A DNA stretch of 64,000 nucleotides from Hevea brasiliensis. Lineage: Eukaryota > Streptophyta > Magnoliopsida > Malpighiales > Euphorbiaceae. The DNA is taken from positions 71,129,760-71,193,759 of the forward strand of contig NC_079499.1 in the NCBI RefSeq assembly GCF_030052815.1. Direction: 5' to 3'. This document shows, in pieces, positions 60,669 through 64,000 of this stretch; within the stretch, counting starts at the first letter, position 1; each line of letters opens with the position of its first letter. Below the pieces are notes generated by a model. It was not told the DNA's origin. It saw nothing but the letters and a program-made list of their open reading frames with translations, and did not search any database. Made by a program: the position numbers and the translations under genes.

Positions 60669-60914
60669 TTTTTTTGAACTTTTCTTCTTTCCCTTTTTCA
60701 TATTGATTTTGTTTCATATTCATTAGTATTTCATTTTGTAGGACCTTCTGTAAAAGCAAAGGGGAGTAGAGAACAAAAGAGGAGAGGAATCATCAAGTCA
60801 AAACCACAAAAGAAAAAATTAGACAAAACCAAGGAAGTAGCTCTGTTGCTAACCTTTGCATCAATTTCATGTGTTGTGAAGATAAAAATTTTCATTTGAG
60901 AAAATTTTGGAAAA

Positions 60915-61285
60915 TCAGAAAATTACACGGGTTTTATACTGGTTTCACACGCCCCGTGTAACTTTTTAGAAGTCCATAAATTTCTTGAAATTTTTAACTC
61001 TGAGGGAGACAGAAAGTTACACAGGTCCATAGCCAAATTTACACGGGGCGTGTAATGTTGTTAGCAGAATAACTTGAGGACAAAAAGTTACAAGAGTCCT
61101 CTTTGTACTTGACACGGGCCGTGTAACATGTCCAGTAAAGCAACTCGAGACACAGTAAGTTATACAGGTCCTAGAGCTCATTTACACGAGCCGTGTACTA
61201 TGACAGAATTTGAAATTTTCAGGAATAAATTTACACGGCCCTACATGTTGGGACCCGTGTAGTGATACACAACCCGTGTATCATG
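60915..61285 (+). repeat. Degenerate 70-bp array with palindromic cores
   Basis: Cores CACACGCCCCGTGTA (60946-60960), ACACGGGGCGTGT (61041-61053), ACACGGGCCGTGT (61112-61124, a perfect palindrome except its centre), ACACGAGCCGTGT (61184-61196), and broken cores near 61232-61260 and 61266-61280. Spacing is about 70-96 bp. Each of the middle three is preceded by AGTTAYACAGGTCC-like sequence. Confidence 0.85.
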
Positions 61286-61476
61286 TCCCAGATGTGACTC
61301 CTGGGTGCGAAATGCGTGAAACGAAGAGTCCTAATGATTCTTTAAATGCACCCCTCGCTTTAAACCCGTTCATAAAGGTAAAACCCTTCATCTCTACCCC
61401 TCCTAGTCTACAAAAATCCCTCAAATCTCTTCTCCCTTCACCAAACCCTACTATTCTCCTTCCCAAAAACTGATCA

Positions 61477-62763
61477 ATGGCTCCTGGAAAGCTATCTGTG
61501 TGAAGAATGGGCTCTTCCTCAAGGCAAGGAGGAGAATCCTCACCTTTTCCCCCTCAGCCGACACCCCAATGCCCAAGAACAAGGGTAGCCTCTCCTCAAC
61601 CAACCCATCCTCCATCGCAACCCCAGCCATAAGCCGCTCCACAACCCAAAATCTCCATTCCTTGGGGATTCCGTGATGATGCCCACAAGGCAATGTGCAC
61701 CCAGCTTCACACCCATAACATAAGCTCCACAAAATACATGGATTTTACGCTGCTGGAGCAAATGGAGCTGTAGGATGAGATCAACGGACTACTGGATAGC
61801 ATCAGGTTGACAAGGTTTGCCCAACTCCAATTCCTTGCATACCGAGACACCATACTGAAGTTTTTAGGCAGTTTCAAGGCCACCTTATAGCCTACCGATA
61901 GGGAAGATAGAGGTAGAATTGAATTTCGCCTCCGTGGTGTCGACCGAGTGATGAATATAGATGAGTTACATGCCATCTTCGGCTTCGACAACGCTGGCCA
62001 CTAAAAGATTCCTAGGAACTACATGCTCTACAATAGCATCAACTTTTGGAGTTCCATTGCCCCAAACACAGAGCCGTATAACTCCAGCAAGTCCGAATCC
62101 ATGGGTATCACAAGTCCAGTCCTACACTGCATGCATCGGTTAGCCGCCCACACCATAATGGGCTGTGGTGATAGCCTTGGCATGGTAAACGCCAGCTAGC
62201 TATTCTTTTTGTGGTGTATGGTCATTGGGTAGCACTGCAGCACTGGCTTCTTTTTGTGCAACCACCTTTTTCGCCTCTGTCATCAGCCTACCAGGCACAT
62301 CATGCTTGGTGGCCTTATCACAACTATCGCCCTCCACTTTGGATTTATTCCAGGACATTATAGGCTGTGCTTTATCAGTGGAACATCAATAATAGATCAA
62401 ACCATCTGCATAGCCATGGGGATATGTAAAAAGGTGGGCAACACCTGCTACCTACTAGATGCCGAAGGGAATGCCATCCCTCGGAGAGACGAAGCACAAG
62501 AAGGACCTAGCGAGACTTAACATCCACAGGCGAAATCCCAAGAGCCAATGCTTCAGGAGTCCCCCGCTTGAGTGCCTCCATACACACCACTACCCACAGA
62601 CCTGGTACTCGCGTACCTACAGCGCATGGAGACCACAATTAACAACAGGATGCGAGCAATCGAGGATCGCCTCTAGGAAGCCCATAATAAGTTGGACATG
62701 CTAATGGAGAGGCTCGATGAAGAGGAGCCAACATCGCCATCATCACCATCAGAGACCTTTTAG
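61477..62763 (+). pseudogene. Athila-like 3' ORF in envelope position, ten internal stops
   Basis: One frame of 429 codons runs from ATG 61477 to TAG 62761 with no net frameshift. Internal stops are at 61501, 61630, 61771, 61888, 62002, 62197, 62230, 62518, 62569 and 62674. The translation has a proline/glutamine-rich N-terminus, then a block resembling the putative plant transposon domain found in Tat/Athila extra ORFs (YMDFTLLEQMEL, IEFRLRGVDRVMNIDELHAI), a hydrophobic stretch near codons 235-300, and an acidic, proline-rich C-terminus. I see no clear signal peptide or fusion segment, so an envelope function is not supported. The function of such ORFs is unknown to me. Confidence 0.78.
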
Positions 62764-62814
62764 AGTTAGGACTATAGGATAAGTTCTTTATTGTAAAATC
62801 TTACATACCTTAGT

Positions 62815-63206
62815 TGTAATGGCCCAGCCCACTAGTGATATTGTCTGCTCTGGGCCGAAGCCCTCACGGTTTTAAAACGCGCCACTAGGAGTTATGAACC
62901 ACCAACTTATAAACCCAGCATCTCTCCTGTGTTTTATCGATGTGGGATTTGCCTAGGGTGTTACAATCCACCCCCCTTATGGGACTCAGCGTCCTCGTTG
63001 AGGTTTGCCCCACCATCATTAAAGGTTGCACACGGAGCGGCTCTGATACCACAAATGTAATGGCCCGACCCACTAGTGATATTGTCCGCTCTAGGCCAAA
63101 GCCCTCACAGTTTTAAAACGTGTCACTAGGAGTTAAAAACCACCAACTTATAAACCCAGCATCTCTCCCGTGTTTTGTCGATGTGGGATTTGCCTAGGGT
63201 GTTACA
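62815..63206 (-). mobile_element. TRIM retroelement (terminal-repeat retrotransposon in miniature)
   Basis: 392 bp: two 151-bp LTRs (62815-62965 and 63056-63206; TGTAATGGCCC...GGGTGTTACA) around a 90-bp interior. TSD TTAGT at 62810-62814 and 63207-63211. On the minus strand a PBS (TGGTATCAGAGCC, 63039-63051) lies four bases inside the 5' LTR and a PPT (AAGGGGGGTGG, within 62966-62982) beside the 3' LTR. No coding capacity. The LTRs differ at about 12 positions (8 percent), mostly transitions. It lies just after the stop of the 3' ORF. Confidence 0.95.
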
Positions 63207-64000
63207 TTAGTCCTAAATTGCAATTATAGGTCTCTTTTATTTGCTTTATATCCAAACTTTTCAGTGCTTAGTAAATAATATGCTTTCTTATAATCTTTGT
63301 ACATTTTCTCTAATTTTGCCTATTATGTTAACATTGAGGACAATGTCTGGTTTGAGTTTGGGGAGGGGAACTACTGCATTTCATGTCTTGCATATCATTA
63401 CATGCATATCATTACATTATTTAAATTTAGCTATATTATTTTTGTGTATCAAAATTCCAGAAAAATATTGAAAATTTTTGAAAATTTTGAACTTTGAATT
63501 GTGAAACTTAGAATTATAACCAATTTCTAGCAAGCTAATAATTGGACTCCACGGGATAGAGGAATGAACATATCTGGATAGGCAAAAAGGGATTTTAACA
63601 TATTGTCTGTGAAAAACCTAATCTCTTTAGTAGAACTAGACTAGTTAAACCCCTTCACAGCCATTAAACTGTCACATTGAACTTGTAAAAGTAAGCGAAA
63701 ATTTTTGAAATACAAGCAAACCTAAAAATGCCTTAGCAGCTCTATAACATATCTCTTGGACCTATCAAGGTGAAATCCTAACATATGCTTGATGAAGAAA
63801 TAATTAAGGCATTCTTTGCTATAGCCTCACTAAGCCTTAGCCACCCCTAATTAAAATGTATATCCCTTGTAGCTAACTTGAAGCCTATATTTATCCCTTA
63901 GATTTTCCTTGCTTACCCATATTATTTACCTAGCCCCATAGCCTAAACACATACCTACCCTTTTGAGGAAGCTAAATGCATAAGTAAAAAGTATATTAAA
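63207..64000 (+). other. Athila-like 3' untranslated region with PPT-like tract
   Basis: After ACATTGAGGACAATGTCTGG there is a purine tract GTTTGGGGAGGGG (63356-63368), the usual PPT style in this branch. A clear TG...CA LTR start right after it cannot be fixed by eye. The remainder is AT-rich with a duplicated CATATCATTACAT word (63398-63420). Short ORFs here have no recognisable content. Confidence 0.6.

Larger units (their letters stand above)
60612..61476 (+). other. Spacer between integrase and the 3' ORF
   Basis: Non-coding. It has a hairpin at 60649-60668, an AT-rich stretch, and an array of palindromic ACACGG/CCGTGT words (60915-61285). I see no ORF with domain content. Confidence 0.75.
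52749..64000 (+). mobile_element. Athila-like Ty3/gypsy element (Tat/Athila branch), decayed
   Basis: Plus-strand order: gag remnant, protease, RT, RNase H, integrase (split by solo LTR G), a repeat-bearing spacer, an extra ORF in the envelope position, then a PPT-like tract. Its 5' LTR and gag start are cut off by copia-2; its 3' LTR is beyond the window or unrecognised. Many single-base stops are present. Confidence 0.9.

Noticed and set aside
61210..61473. Plus-strand ORF of 87 codons before the 3' ORF
   Set aside because: Overlaps the repeat array and ends just before the better-supported frame; no domain content.
61477..62763. Functional retroviral-type envelope gene
   Set aside because: Ten stops, no visible signal peptide or fusion segment; resembles extra ORFs of Tat/Athila elements of unknown role.
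62815..63206. Cassandra-type TRIM with 5S rRNA sequence
   Set aside because: I looked for 5S internal promoter words in the 151-bp LTR and found none.
63241..63497. Small ORFs after the TRIM
   Set aside because: They overlap the PPT-like tract and AT-rich 3' region and show no codon or domain signal.

Overview
This window is plant nuclear DNA, almost certainly repeat-rich pericentromeric or heterochromatic sequence of a eudicot (a woody species is a guess; I cannot fix the genus). I found no host gene, tRNA, rRNA or bacterial feature. Essentially every base belongs to an LTR retrotransposon or its remains, all with decayed coding regions. The primer-binding sites seen are complementary to initiator tRNA-Met. 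Coordinates below come from reading LTR termini (TG...CA), primer-binding sites (PBS), polypurine tracts (PPT) and target-site duplications (TSDs) directly.

Layout: 1-6691 is the 5' half of a Ty1/copia element on the minus strand (copia-1; its 3' LTR lies left of the window). 6692-10538 is a plus-oriented Ty3/gypsy solo LTR (E). 10539-51905 is a chromoviral (Tekay/Del-like, chromodomain-bearing) tandem on the minus strand: LTR fragment, internal A, shared LTR, internal B, LTR. The last LTR is split at 27673/51899 by a plus-oriented solo LTR (F, TSD GAGGA). F is itself split at 28713/48460 by a complete minus-strand chromovirus (C, TSD AGTTT). C's 5' LTR is split at 37642/46296 by a pol-less element (D, TSD GGTTA/GGCTA). 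51906-52748 is a fragment of a second copia LTR (copia-2), which abuts the decayed gag of a plus-strand Athila-like gypsy element. That element fills the rest of the window and carries a third solo LTR (G, 56977-60113, TSD GCATA) inside integrase and a TRIM element (62815-63206, TSD TTAGT) after an envelope-position ORF.

Order of events: Athila-like element first, then copia-2, then chromovirus A/B, then solo LTRs E and F, then copia-1 (into E) and C (into F), and finally D (into C). G and the TRIM are independent insertions into the Athila-like element. The scheme predicts what should lie just left of the window.

The chromoviruses encode gag with a zinc knuckle, aspartic protease, reverse transcriptase, RNase H and integrase with a GPY module and C-terminal chromodomain. 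In A, B and C the integrase reading frame is interrupted just after the catalytic glutamate by a 74-75 bp AT-rich GT-AG segment that behaves as a phase-0 intron. Other points worth following are a hairpin in the chromoviral LTRs whose stem sequence changes while pairing is kept, the chimeric gag-only element D, and the Athila-like 429-codon ORF with ten in-frame stops but no net frameshift.
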